Shown here in pieces: positions 55,201 through 63,860 of a stretch of DNA of 64,000 nucleotides. The notes under the pieces were generated by a model, which was not told the origin of the DNA, did not search any database, and worked only from the letters and a program-made list of their open reading frames with translations. This DNA is from Roseofilum acuticapitatum BLCC-M154. Lineage in GTDB: Bacteria; Cyanobacteriota; Cyanobacteriia; Cyanobacteriales; Desertifilaceae. How positions within the stretch are numbered: the first letter of the stretch is position 1; every line of letters starts with the position of its first letter. A program made the translations under genes and the position numbers. The DNA lies in the NCBI RefSeq assembly GCF_030068475.1, contig NZ_JAQOSP010000109.1, positions 90,487 through 154,486 on the forward strand, in the 5' to 3' direction.

Positions 55201-55599
55201 ATGGGATATCTCACCGTCATTAGCGAAACCGGTTTTCCTCATTCTGTCTGTTTGTTTGAATACCACCATCAATCAGAATGGTATGCCTTCAAACCGAAAA
55301 TCCCCAAATTCCCCCTCTGTCCTGGATACATCGATCGCTCCAATAGAACCCCCTACATCAAACACTTAGTCAAATTTGAAATTCCTGACTCCCATTTAGA
55401 GCAAACTATTCCCCAGATTTTAAGCAAATACCGAAAATTAACCTACTGTATTGGTAAAGGCCCGGACTGCGTTACCCTATCTGTAGATGTAGCCCAGTGG
55501 TGTGGTTTAACCCTCCCACAACCCCCGAATCTCATTCCCGGTCATCTCGTATCTAATTTAGCTAAACTCAATCCCCGTTTAGTCCAAGAATACTATTAA
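55201..55599 (+). CDS. Unknown protein, 132 residues
   Basis: From ATG 55201 (MGYLTVISETGFPHSV), chosen because the 27-codon upstream extension is antitoxin-derived repeat sequence. The protein is soluble with many Tyr/Pro and several Cys (YCIGKGPDCVTLSVDVAQWC). The pattern GKGPDCVTLS-x-AQWCGL suggests a small enzyme or papain-like/NlpC-type segment, but this is uncertain. Confidence 0.6.
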   Translation: MGYLTVISETGFPHSVCLFEYHHQSEWYAFKPKIPKFPLCPGYIDRSNRTPYIKHLVKFEIPDSHLEQTIPQILSKYRKLTYCIGKGPDCVTLSVDVAQWCGLTLPQPPNLIPGHLVSNLAKLNPRLVQEYY

Positions 55600-55644
55600 A
55601 GCACTTTCCGCTATGAGTCAGGAACACCATAGCAGCGAAAACTT

Positions 55645-56940
55645 CTATAATCGATTAATTGCAGCTAAATCTTCTCTAGAAATAGCTCTCACTTCACCTA
55701 AGTTTTGGTTTTGAAATAGGGCAGTAAATGCGCCTGCTCCTAAGCCTTGATAAGGCCAGAGACGATAACAGGGCAGGTCACTCAGATGGGATTGATAATC
55801 GAGAAGATGGGGAACCGAAACAGGTTGGAAATGGGGATATTTTTTCAGTAACCAGTTACAAATTTGCTCATTTTCTTCGAGGGAATAGGTGCAAGTCATG
55901 TAGAGTAAATAGCCTTGGGGGGCGACTAATTGGGCGGCATTGCCAACGATCCGCTTTTGCCGGTTAGCATTACGATTAAGGGTGACTTTATGAAAACATC
56001 CGGGGACTTTTTTCTGTTTTAAAAGTAGGGATTGACCGCTACAGGGTGCATCAACGAGGACAAGTTGGAAGGCTTGGGGAAATTGTTGGGCAAGCCGTTG
56101 GGGATCGAGTTGGGTGGCGATACAGCGCTTTTCGCTTTTATTAGGTGCATTTTGATCCCCCCAACCCCCCTTAGAAAGGGGGGCAGCAAAAGTTTCGCTC
56201 TTAGAAAGGGGGGCAGTAAAAGTTTCGCTCTTAGAAAGGGGGGTAGTAAAAGTTTCGCTCTTAGAAAGGGGGGCAGTAAAAGTTTCGCTCTTAGAAAGGG
56301 GGGTAGTAAAAGTTTCGCTCTTAGAAAGGGGGGTAGTAAAAGTTTCGCTCTTAGAAAGGGGGGCAGTAAAAGTCCCCCTTTCTAAGGGGGATTTAGGGGG
56401 ATCGACACTGTACGGCATCCCAGAGGAAACGGGGGTCATACTGTCTGGCCCGATCGCCTCCTCCGGTTCTGAAACGTTAGAAACTTGACACCGCCTCAAG
56501 TTTGCCATTAGGGTTCCTAAGCGCTTACCGACGACTTCATTGCAAACCAGTAAGTCCGGTTGCAGAGTATGCCAGGTGAATAAACTTTTACCTCCGGGAG
56601 CGGCGCAAACATCGATCGCCGTTTGAATCCCTGAGAGGTGCAATAGAGGAGAGGCTGCAAATACAGAAGAAAAGTCCAGACAATAGTAAGCTCCGCGATC
56701 GTGGGCTGGATGTTTTCCGGGTTGCGCTCCTAAACTGAGCCGATCCACCCGCTCCGGTTGCCAAGGTTGGGGAGTTTCCACGGCAAAGGGACGTTCTAAA
56801 GGGGGGTCTTCGCACCAGAGAATACAGGGATGCAAGGGAGGGGGGTTATCGAACGCTTGGATAAACCGATCGCGCAATTCGGTATCGCTCCACAGGCGAT
56901 CGCTAAACTGCTTTAGAAGTTTAGAAGAACCATTACCCAT
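55645..56940 (-). CDS. RNA m5C methyltransferase (RsmB/NOP2-Sun family) with repeat insertion
   Basis: The 431-residue protein has the SAM-binding motif CAAPGGKSLFTWH, motif IV DAPCSGQSLL with the release-type Cys and motif VI MTCTYSLEENE with the catalytic Cys. It methylates cytosine C5 in rRNA or tRNA. Between SAM-binding motifs it carries about 80 residues of low complexity, mostly a ten-residue unit PLSKSETFTA, encoded by seven 30-bp repeats. Frame and catalytic motifs remain intact, so the loop is probably tolerated. ATG 56940 is preferred over a GTG one codon earlier. Confidence 0.85.
   Translation of the reverse strand: MGNGSSKLLKQFSDRLWSDTELRDRFIQAFDNPPPLHPCILWCEDPPLERPFAVETPQPWQPERVDRLSLGAQPGKHPAHDRGAYYCLDFSSVFAASPLLHLSGIQTAIDVCAAPGGKSLFTWHTLQPDLLVCNEVVGKRLGTLMANLRRCQVSNVSEPEEAIGPDSMTPVSSGMPYSVDPPKSPLERGTFTAPLSKSETFTTPLSKSETFTTPLSKSETFTAPLSKSETFTTPLSKSETFTAPLSKSETFAAPLSKGGWGDQNAPNKSEKRCIATQLDPQRLAQQFPQAFQLVLVDAPCSGQSLLLKQKKVPGCFHKVTLNRNANRQKRIVGNAAQLVAPQGYLLYMTCTYSLEENEQICNWLLKKYPHFQPVSVPHLLDYQSHLSDLPCYRLWPYQGLGAGAFTALFQNQNLGEVRAISREDLAAINRL
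56171..56380. repeat. 30-bp minisatellite, seven copies, inside the RNA methyltransferase gene
   Basis: The unit TTAGAAAGGGGGGCAGTAAA plus AGTTTCGCTC starts every 30 bases from 56171 to 56351. It is bounded by CCCCCCTTAGAAAGGGGGG-type palindromes, a dispersed repeat common in cyanobacteria. The period of 30 preserves the frame. Confidence 0.95.
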
Positions 56941-56967
56941 CACCCAATGACCAACCCCAAGCGATCG

Positions 56968-57672
56968 CTAATCCCAATGAAAATAGAACTCATCCACACT
57001 AAATTGTCCATCAAAAGCCGAAAAATTAATCCGGTAAATCTCTGCTGTCTGCGTCGTTAAGGTCAACAGAGCATTGGGAGCCAGAGATCCCTGAGAGTCT
57101 GCCAGATTCGCTTCCGGCAACTCCGTATGGGCGATCGCCTCATTCTCTCTATTAAACCCCGTCAACGTCACCCGTCGCGAGCTAGTCACAGAACAACTCA
57201 ATCCCCGAATCGGGCGGTTAAACAGCACTTCCATCCAACCACTTTTTGGCCCAGCAATCAATACCATCGTGCCCGTTTTCGGAGGATAAGCCGGATTAGA
57301 AGGTTGAAGGGCGATCGCATTCCGAAACTGAATACCCCACTGTTCAAACTGATGGTTCACCACCTCAAACCCCTGCAAGCTCTCTAAATCCAAATGAATC
57401 CCCTCCCCAGCAGAGAATGGTAACCCAGATTCTGTGATATCCGCAGCATTAGACACGGCCGTTGGTTGTTCACTCAAGCGATCGAAGGGATAGATAGTTC
57501 TCTCGGAGGGAATCTGAAATGACTTCAAGTACAGAGGTAAATCCGAGTCCCCCATAGAAACCCAAGATTCCACAACCGGAGTTGTTGATACTCTATCAGA
57601 TAGGGGAAATTGAGGCGGGTTTTTATCCGGTTTCTTCTGTTTTAAGCGAGCCATCTGTTGTGCTGGTGTCAT
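56968..57672 (-). CDS. Unknown protein, beta-rich, 234 residues
   Basis: The N-terminal 60 residues are extended and Lys/Pro-rich. The rest is beta-rich (GTMVLIAGPKSGWMEVLFNR, VTLTGFNRENEAIAHTEL, YRINFSAFDGQFSVDEFYF), resembling a jelly-roll or carbohydrate-binding fold. No signal peptide is evident. I do not recognise the family. Confidence 0.65.
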   Translation of the reverse strand: MTPAQQMARLKQKKPDKNPPQFPLSDRVSTTPVVESWVSMGDSDLPLYLKSFQIPSERTIYPFDRLSEQPTAVSNAADITESGLPFSAGEGIHLDLESLQGFEVVNHQFEQWGIQFRNAIALQPSNPAYPPKTGTMVLIAGPKSGWMEVLFNRPIRGLSCSVTSSRRVTLTGFNRENEAIAHTELPEANLADSQGSLAPNALLTLTTQTAEIYRINFSAFDGQFSVDEFYFHWD

Positions 57673-57792
57673 AACCCTCCGTCCTAAAAATGTAATCTAG
57701 AATACTTTATTTTCCGCAGAAACTAGAGTGGGGGGCTTGACCCCTCATTCATATTATGTCCTATTTACTCGATTTTGACCTCTCTAAGAAGA

Positions 57793-58326
57793 TCAATGGA
57801 CTTGATAAAACGTCACCGCACTATTGCCGTAAACCTTTTGCCGAAGAATTTCCAAGCCATTCAGCTCGTCTGGAGGAGGGAGTTGGGGGGAATGTTCAAC
57901 CGCAAGTTCTCCGGTATCGGAGAGCAGATCGAGATCGGCGATCGCCTCCAACACCGGCTCATACAACGAACTTTGGTAAGGCGGATCGAAATAAATGCGA
58001 TCGAAACTCTCTCCTTCTAAGCGCTGTACCCGCTTCAGAACATCCCCACAAAGCACCTGAAATCGCTCTGCTGATGCCATCTGTTGCCAATTTTGACGAA
58101 TCACCCCACAAGCACGAGAAGAGGCTTCAATCCCCACCACCCAACTCGCCCCCCGACAGAGCGCTTCCGCTCCCATGGAACCACTGCCAGCGCACAAATC
58201 TAACCAACGACAACCGGCGATCGAACCTTGCCAAATATTAAACACCGCCTCCCGCACCCGTCCCGCCGTCGGGCGAGTCAGAGAACCCGCAAGCGTTTTA
58301 ATCGCACGATTACCATAAATACGCAT
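57793..58326 (-). CDS. rsmD: 16S rRNA (guanine(966)-N2)-methyltransferase
   Basis: The 177-residue protein begins MRIYGNRAIKTLAGSLTRPT. It has RVREAVFNIW, the SAM motif WLDLCAGSGSMGAEAL, and the catalytic FDRIYFDPPYQSSLYE. It modifies G966 in 16S rRNA during 30S assembly. ATG 58326 is used, with a TTG two codons upstream. Confidence 0.92.
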   Translation of the reverse strand: MRIYGNRAIKTLAGSLTRPTAGRVREAVFNIWQGSIAGCRWLDLCAGSGSMGAEALCRGASWVVGIEASSRACGVIRQNWQQMASAERFQVLCGDVLKRVQRLEGESFDRIYFDPPYQSSLYEPVLEAIADLDLLSDTGELAVEHSPQLPPPDELNGLEILRQKVYGNSAVTFYQVH

Positions 58327-58425
58327 AAGCAAATTTGCTGAGACTAGAGTTAGACTTGCTATCTACTGAATAACTTTGTTAGCATAACAGATAATTATCT
58401 TACTCCCATCTAAAGTGAAAGCCAA

Positions 58426-59349
58426 ATGATTATTAGCGCCAGTAGACGAACTGATATTCCTGCCTTTTATCATCAATGGTTTATCAACCGGATTCGAGCC
58501 GGTTACTGCATCGTCCCCAATCCTTTTAATCCCCAACAACTTTCCCGCATTAATTTGACTCCAAAAGAGGTTGAAGTCATTGTATTCTGGACGCGCAACC
58601 CCCACCCATTACTGTCATCTTTAGCACTCTTAGATGAACTGGGATATCAATACTACTTTCAGTTCACAGTAATGAATAACCCCAGTTTTCTAGACCAGAA
58701 TCAAACCCCTTTATCTTTTGCCATTAAAATATTTCAAAAATTAGCCCATCTCATCGGTAGCCAAAAAGTAATTTGGCGATACGATCCCATTGTTTTTAGT
58801 CAAGAGACTGATATAGATTTTCATCTTCAGCAATATAAGCATATTGCCAGTCAACTCTCTGGTTATACCCACCGATGCGTAATTAGTTTTATGGATCGGT
58901 ATCGCAAAAATAACGATCGTCTCCAAAAGATTGAAACCGAAAAAGCGATTACCTTTTATCCCTTAGAAGAAACTCCACAAGGGTTTGAAAAATTTTTACC
59001 CTCAATAGAAAAGATTGCTCAAAAACACAAGATTCAGCTTTTTAGTTGTGCAGAACCCTATGACTTAGAATCCTATAGCATTCACCATGGTAAATGCATA
59101 GATGATGATTATATCAAGGAAATTTTTGGCATAGAAGTCAGTCATAAGAAAGATACGGGGCAGCGAGAAGCTTGCGGTTGCGTAAAAAGCCGCGATATTG
59201 GCATGTATAATAGCTGTTTGTTTGGGTGTCAATACTGTTATGCAACTACCAGCATTGATAAAGCAAGAGAAAATTACCGAACACATAATCCGAATTCGCC
59301 TTCTTTAGTCGGATGGCACGATCTCGAACCTGAATCAGAGGTAAAATAG
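58426..59349 (+). CDS. DUF1848 family protein with C-terminal Cys cluster
   Basis: The 307-residue protein opens with MIISASRRTDIPAFYHQWF and FWTRNPHPLLSSL, the DUF1848 pattern, and RYDPIVFS. At the C terminus are ACGCVKSRDIGMYNSC and CLFGCQYCYAT, which give a CxxxCxxC motif like that of radical SAM enzymes. An iron-sulfur cluster is therefore likely. Function unknown. Confidence 0.85.
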   Translation: MIISASRRTDIPAFYHQWFINRIRAGYCIVPNPFNPQQLSRINLTPKEVEVIVFWTRNPHPLLSSLALLDELGYQYYFQFTVMNNPSFLDQNQTPLSFAIKIFQKLAHLIGSQKVIWRYDPIVFSQETDIDFHLQQYKHIASQLSGYTHRCVISFMDRYRKNNDRLQKIETEKAITFYPLEETPQGFEKFLPSIEKIAQKHKIQLFSCAEPYDLESYSIHHGKCIDDDYIKEIFGIEVSHKKDTGQREACGCVKSRDIGMYNSCLFGCQYCYATTSIDKARENYRTHNPNSPSLVGWHDLEPESEVK

Positions 59350-59397
59350 TTAGAAATTTTCACCCGATAGAATGAATAATTATCAATTCTGTATTCA

Positions 59398-60630
59398 TTA
59401 GAATTTGCCAATTACTAAAAACATAAACTTAATGCGGGATCGAGGAATTAAATACCCTTCACTTGTTAGCAAATTTTGTATCACTATCTGAGGGATTCTT
59501 AAGGAAGAGCGTACGTCTAATTCATCTAGCACGATGATTTTATAATCATCATTTCTTTGAACAAATTTGGCAATATCTTCTAATATATAGCGGTTTTGAG
59601 CATAGCGAAGATCTCCAATAACAATAAAACTGTTTAAAGGAGCAGATTCAAGCAAAAACTTAATATTCTCTTTCGTCGTCGATATATTCCATATTTCATT
59701 CAGACAATTTTGAAAGACAAAAAGATGACTATTCTCGATCGCGTCTGCAACTGCCTGAAAACTATTAGCCGAGCATAAATCTAAATTACGAGCATTCCCA
59801 GAAAATTGACCTTTCCACAATTTGGGAATCACGAAATCTTTGGTAATTGTTCGACTCAGGGCCCATTGATCAGAAGCAATATCGTAAACTTGCACAAAAA
59901 TCTCCTTAGTTTGGGGATAATACTGGGTTAAAAATTGAGCTAAACCAGCGACTTCTGGACAAGGCCCTGCTCCAAAAAAGCAAGCATTTACCTTTTCCCC
60001 AAAAGCAAAAGTTTCTGAACACTTTTGTAAAATTTCATAAGTCATTTGGACATAATGGGGGTAATAACGTATTAAGTAAGCTGCTTGAGTTGAGGCATCG
60101 GAGTAATTCACTATAACCTGATTCGATCTATAAGATTCCCACAATTGCTCGGCTGGTTTTTTTAGGGATTGTAAATAATCTTCAAAGCGGGGATAATTTT
60201 GGGGATTATAAAAATCAATAGATTTTTCCAAACCCTCTAAAATGTATTGGTATAGCCCTATTTTTTTGATCGGTTTTTCTTTAAAAGTTTTCCCAATCTC
60301 TGGAGTAACTTTTTTAGCTTGACCTTCAAGATTCAAAGCTAAATTGTTCAGCTCGTCAATCTTGGCTTGTAATTGGGCTTTTTCCTCTTGAAGCTTCCCT
60401 ACTTGTTTAACTAGATCTAGGGTTTTATGCTTGAGGGTGAAAACATTATTTTCAAGACTTTTTAATTTGGCTGTGTAACTGTTAATTTTTTTGATTTCTT
60501 GCTCATATTTTTTATTTAAAATGAGAAAGAGAATAAAGGTAGATGTTGCCCCTATAATTCCACCGAGAAAAGCACTCGCAACTAAATTTAGAGTTCCTCC
60601 TAAGTTGGCTAAAAAAAAATGTGTTATCAT
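59398..60630 (-). CDS. Membrane-anchored coiled-coil protein with methyltransferase-like C-terminal domain
   Basis: The 410-residue protein has a hydrophobic N-terminal segment (ASAFLGGIIGATSTFILFLI). A coiled coil follows (about 38-105; QVGKLQEEKAQLQAKIDELN), then a globular domain from about 130. That domain contains ACFFGAGPCPEVAGLAQFL, VQVYDIASDQWALS and FVFQNCLNEIW, in the order of a Rossmann-type SAM methyltransferase (motif I, acidic loop, motif IV region). The catalytic residue is not evident. I do not know a named family with this arrangement. Confidence 0.7.
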   Translation of the reverse strand: MITHFFLANLGGTLNLVASAFLGGIIGATSTFILFLILNKKYEQEIKKINSYTAKLKSLENNVFTLKHKTLDLVKQVGKLQEEKAQLQAKIDELNNLALNLEGQAKKVTPEIGKTFKEKPIKKIGLYQYILEGLEKSIDFYNPQNYPRFEDYLQSLKKPAEQLWESYRSNQVIVNYSDASTQAAYLIRYYPHYVQMTYEILQKCSETFAFGEKVNACFFGAGPCPEVAGLAQFLTQYYPQTKEIFVQVYDIASDQWALSRTITKDFVIPKLWKGQFSGNARNLDLCSANSFQAVADAIENSHLFVFQNCLNEIWNISTTKENIKFLLESAPLNSFIVIGDLRYAQNRYILEDIAKFVQRNDDYKIIVLDELDVRSSLRIPQIVIQNLLTSEGYLIPRSRIKFMFLVIGKF

Positions 60631-60816
60631 CCGACTTGTCCTATTACTTGGTAATTACTCTAATGGGGGTGTACTTTATAAAACTAATTTTATCACGATC
60701 GCCCTAGGAAAGCCTATTGCTGTGCTATAGCAATCTTGCTCCCTTTGGGGTTACATTGATCGAAGCATCTTGTATAGAGGTTTCCTCTGTCAATCTGATA
60801 CTTTGGAGAAGCTGCC

Positions 60817-61410
60817 ATGGCCTATAGCAAATTCGATCTCCTGCGAGTTCAAAACGAGTTGGGTTTAACCCTTCACGAAACCCTTCATTTCTTATCCCCA
60901 GTTCCCCCCATTGAAGCCGATACCCTTCTGAAAGAAACCCTAGCGGAAAATCTGCCCCTTGCCCTAGCTCAGGGCAATGAAAAAGCTCGCAGTGAATGGA
61001 TTATCAATCCCATTTTAACCGCCGTGCGTCGGTTATCCTCCCATCAAATTAGCCTATTTTCTGGACGAGAATTCAATATTGATGAAACCCGACAATTAGT
61101 CGGCTATGTCGATTTTTTAATTGCCCGATCGCCCCGTCTTTTAGTCTTAGAAAATCCAGTAATTATGCTAGTAGAAGCCAAGCCAGAAAACCTCAATGCA
61201 GGGCTAGGGCAATGCGGAGCAGAAATGGTGGCAGCACAACTGTTTAACCAACGGACAGATCGGGTGATTTATGGTTGCGTCACCAATGGAGAGTTGTGGA
61301 AATTTCTGAAATTAGAACATACGGATTTAACCATTGATCTAGAAGCCTATCCCATAGAGCCAATCGAGCGCTTGCTAGGGATTCTTATTTATCTCGCTGG
61401 TGAGGGATAA
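60817..61410 (+). CDS. PD-(D/E)XK-like protein of unknown function
   Basis: The 197-residue protein has a helical N terminus and a nuclease-like core: VGYVDFLIARSP (Asp), then IMLVEAKPENLNAGLGQCGA (Glu-x-Lys followed by Gln), and CVTNGELWKFLKLE. This is typical of PD-(D/E)XK restriction-like domains. It is a stand-alone gene. Confidence 0.75.
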   Translation: MAYSKFDLLRVQNELGLTLHETLHFLSPVPPIEADTLLKETLAENLPLALAQGNEKARSEWIINPILTAVRRLSSHQISLFSGREFNIDETRQLVGYVDFLIARSPRLLVLENPVIMLVEAKPENLNAGLGQCGAEMVAAQLFNQRTDRVIYGCVTNGELWKFLKLEHTDLTIDLEAYPIEPIERLLGILIYLAGEG

Positions 61411-61411
61411 A

Positions 61412-61439
61412 GTAGGGGCGAAAAATTTTTCGCCCCTAC
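61412..61439. repeat. Perfect 28-bp palindrome, GTAGGGGCG family, at a gene 3' end
   Basis: GTAGGGGCGAAAAA followed by its exact reverse complement, two bases after a stop codon. The stem may end transcription. Confidence 0.9.
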
Positions 61440-61483
61440 AACCTGGTGAGTAATTCCCCCATTACCGATGATTTCGCCCAGCA

Positions 61484-63622
61484 TTATCCTTGTTGGCAGG
61501 GAATTTGAATAATAAACTCTGTACCCTCTCCTGGAATCGAATGACAATCCATTTTACCTCCATGATTTTTGACCACAATTTGGTAACTAATTGATAAGCC
61601 TAAACCTGTACCTTTCCCTACTGGTTTAGTAGTAAAGAATGGATCGAACAACCGTTGTTTAACCCGCTCTGGAATGCCCATCCCATTATCTTTAATGCGA
61701 ATTTCTACCCAGTCTGAATCTAACAATTGGGTAGTAATGCGAATTTGACCCTCACGGGGTTCTTCTAAATGGCCTTGTTTCGAGCAAAGGGATTCATCAA
61801 TGGCATCAATTGCATTACTGAGGATATTCATCACCACCTGATTCAGTTGCCCCGCATAACACTCGATTTTGGGCAATTTTCCATACTCTTTAATCACCTC
61901 AATTCCAGGATAATCGGGTTTAACTTTCATGCGATTGTGCAGAATCAGCAAAGTGCTATCAATCCCTTCATGAATATCAACGGACTTCACGGCTGATTCA
62001 TCTAAACGAGAAAAAGTCCGCATGGATTTGACAATTTCTCTAATGCGCTCTGTCCCTACGGTCATAGAATGGAGGAGTTCTGGCAAATCTTCGAGCAGAA
62101 AATCCAGGTCTTTGATTTCGCTCATTTCGGAGATCGCCGGATGGGTTTGGGGATAATGGTATTGATACAATTGCAGAATTTCTACTAAGTCTTTCATGTA
62201 GGTTTCTGCATGAGCCAAATTCCCATAAATAAAATTCACCGGATTATTAATTTCATGGGCTAATCCGGCGACCATTTGACCCAGAGAGGACATTTTCTCC
62301 GCTTGAATTAAATGGGATTGGGTACGTTTCAGGTCACATAAGGTTTCCTGAAGTTGTTGATTTTTTTCGATTAACAAGGATTCAGAATGGCGTAAAGCCT
62401 GTTCTGCCTGTTTGCGAGCGGTCATATCAATGCAGATCATCCCCACTCCTTTCGATTGGCCTTGCTCGGTGGTGAGGGGGAAATAGTTTTCCAGCCAGTG
62501 ACGTACAATTCCTGATAACCGTGGGGTTTCATGGGAAACTTCCACATTGAGTAAGGGTTGACCTGTGGCTAAAACTTGCTTGAGCTGCGGTTCGAGGGTT
62601 TTGGCTCGATGGGGGTTAATGTCGCTAATGGTTTTGCTCAGATGATCGCCGATCGCACTATCATTGGTTGTGGCTAGGGTTTCGTTGACTTGCACAAAGC
62701 GCATTTTTTTGTCCAGAATTGCCATGCCAATCGGAGCCGCATTGAAGAAAGCATTCCAAAGCTGATCGCGCCAAACCAGTTCTTGTTGCAAGGCTTGGCG
62801 ATCGCTAATATCTCGCCCTTCAGCAATCAGCATCACGGCTTTTCCACAGGAATCCATCACCGGTTTCAGGGAAAAATCTACTGTAGCTTTTTGCTGGTTG
62901 ACTCCCAAAAAATCAACGGTTGAGCGCAGGATGTTCCCCTTAGCTGCTTGCTTAATCTTGGCTTTGAGCTGTTCCTGATTCGCACAGTCTTGCGGCCACC
63001 AAGGTGCTTTCCATAAATCTTGATCGATGACATCCGAAAGTTGCACTCCGGCAAACTCTAGGATGGTGTGGTTTGCTTCTAAAACTTGTCCTTCTGGAGA
63101 GAGAATGGTAATAAATCCAAAGGAAGAATTAAAAATAGCTCGAAAGCGCCGTTCGCTCTCTTTTAAGGCTCGTTGTGCCTTGCGGCGATCGCGCAATACC
63201 GCTTGACGTTCGCTCGTATCCGTCACCACTCCCAGCAATGTGGGAGGACTAGAGGAACTCGTATGCAGTAGGGAAACCGCTAAATTAACCCAAGTCATGG
63301 AGCCATCTTGATGCAGATAGCGTTTTTCTTGCATGAAGCTTTGCAACTCTCCCTCTAGGAGTTGATCGAGAAAGGTGCGATCGCTCTCCATATCATCGGG
63401 ATGAATAATTTCCATCAACGAATGGCCTTGTAACTCTGATTCGTGATAACCAATCAGATGGCAAAATCGAGGATTAATCCTCAGAATCTTACCTTCTAGA
63501 GACCATTCCAGCATTCCTATCGGTGCTTGATTGAATAGGGGATTTGCTCGATGTTCATCCATGGAAGTCCCTTGAGCTTTTAATGGCGTTTTATAAGGGG
63601 TGTCAGATTTCAAAAGGTACAT
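61484..63622 (-). CDS. Multi-PAS sensor histidine kinase
   Basis: 712 residues; an alternative start at 63562 (MDEHRANPLFNQAPIGMLEW) has a better ribosome site (AAGGGA). It contains at least three PAS/PAC domains (about 25-145, 150-265, 280-405), a linker coiled coil, then HisKA with the phospho-accepting His in VAGLAHEINNPVNFIYGN. The HATPase domain has VMNILSNAIDAID, DNGMGIPE and GKGTGLGLSIS. All catalytic boxes are present. No response regulator lies nearby and no membrane segment is visible, so it senses a cytoplasmic signal. Confidence 0.92.
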   Translation of the reverse strand: MYLLKSDTPYKTPLKAQGTSMDEHRANPLFNQAPIGMLEWSLEGKILRINPRFCHLIGYHESELQGHSLMEIIHPDDMESDRTFLDQLLEGELQSFMQEKRYLHQDGSMTWVNLAVSLLHTSSSSPPTLLGVVTDTSERQAVLRDRRKAQRALKESERRFRAIFNSSFGFITILSPEGQVLEANHTILEFAGVQLSDVIDQDLWKAPWWPQDCANQEQLKAKIKQAAKGNILRSTVDFLGVNQQKATVDFSLKPVMDSCGKAVMLIAEGRDISDRQALQQELVWRDQLWNAFFNAAPIGMAILDKKMRFVQVNETLATTNDSAIGDHLSKTISDINPHRAKTLEPQLKQVLATGQPLLNVEVSHETPRLSGIVRHWLENYFPLTTEQGQSKGVGMICIDMTARKQAEQALRHSESLLIEKNQQLQETLCDLKRTQSHLIQAEKMSSLGQMVAGLAHEINNPVNFIYGNLAHAETYMKDLVEILQLYQYHYPQTHPAISEMSEIKDLDFLLEDLPELLHSMTVGTERIREIVKSMRTFSRLDESAVKSVDIHEGIDSTLLILHNRMKVKPDYPGIEVIKEYGKLPKIECYAGQLNQVVMNILSNAIDAIDESLCSKQGHLEEPREGQIRITTQLLDSDWVEIRIKDNGMGIPERVKQRLFDPFFTTKPVGKGTGLGLSISYQIVVKNHGGKMDCHSIPGEGTEFIIQIPCQQG

Positions 63623-63860
63623 ATGAGTTTTTTTATGGTTTGAGAATTTCTGAATACTTTGAGTATAAGGGAGAGTTTTGGAGATGATCTTAATATTGTT
63701 TACAAAACTTTATAAAAATAACGTCAGTTACTTGCAAATAGTAAAAGATTAGGGTAGGCACACCCGCTCGGCTGACTGGATTGATCTAAACAAGTTTTTC
63801 TTAAACTCACCCTGCTTCTGATATTTTACCCATTTGACAAGCTACCTCAATTACCCAAAC

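Noticed and set aside
56171..56380. CRISPR array
   Set aside because: The 30-bp units are contiguous without unique spacers and lie inside a coding gene, so this is a minisatellite.
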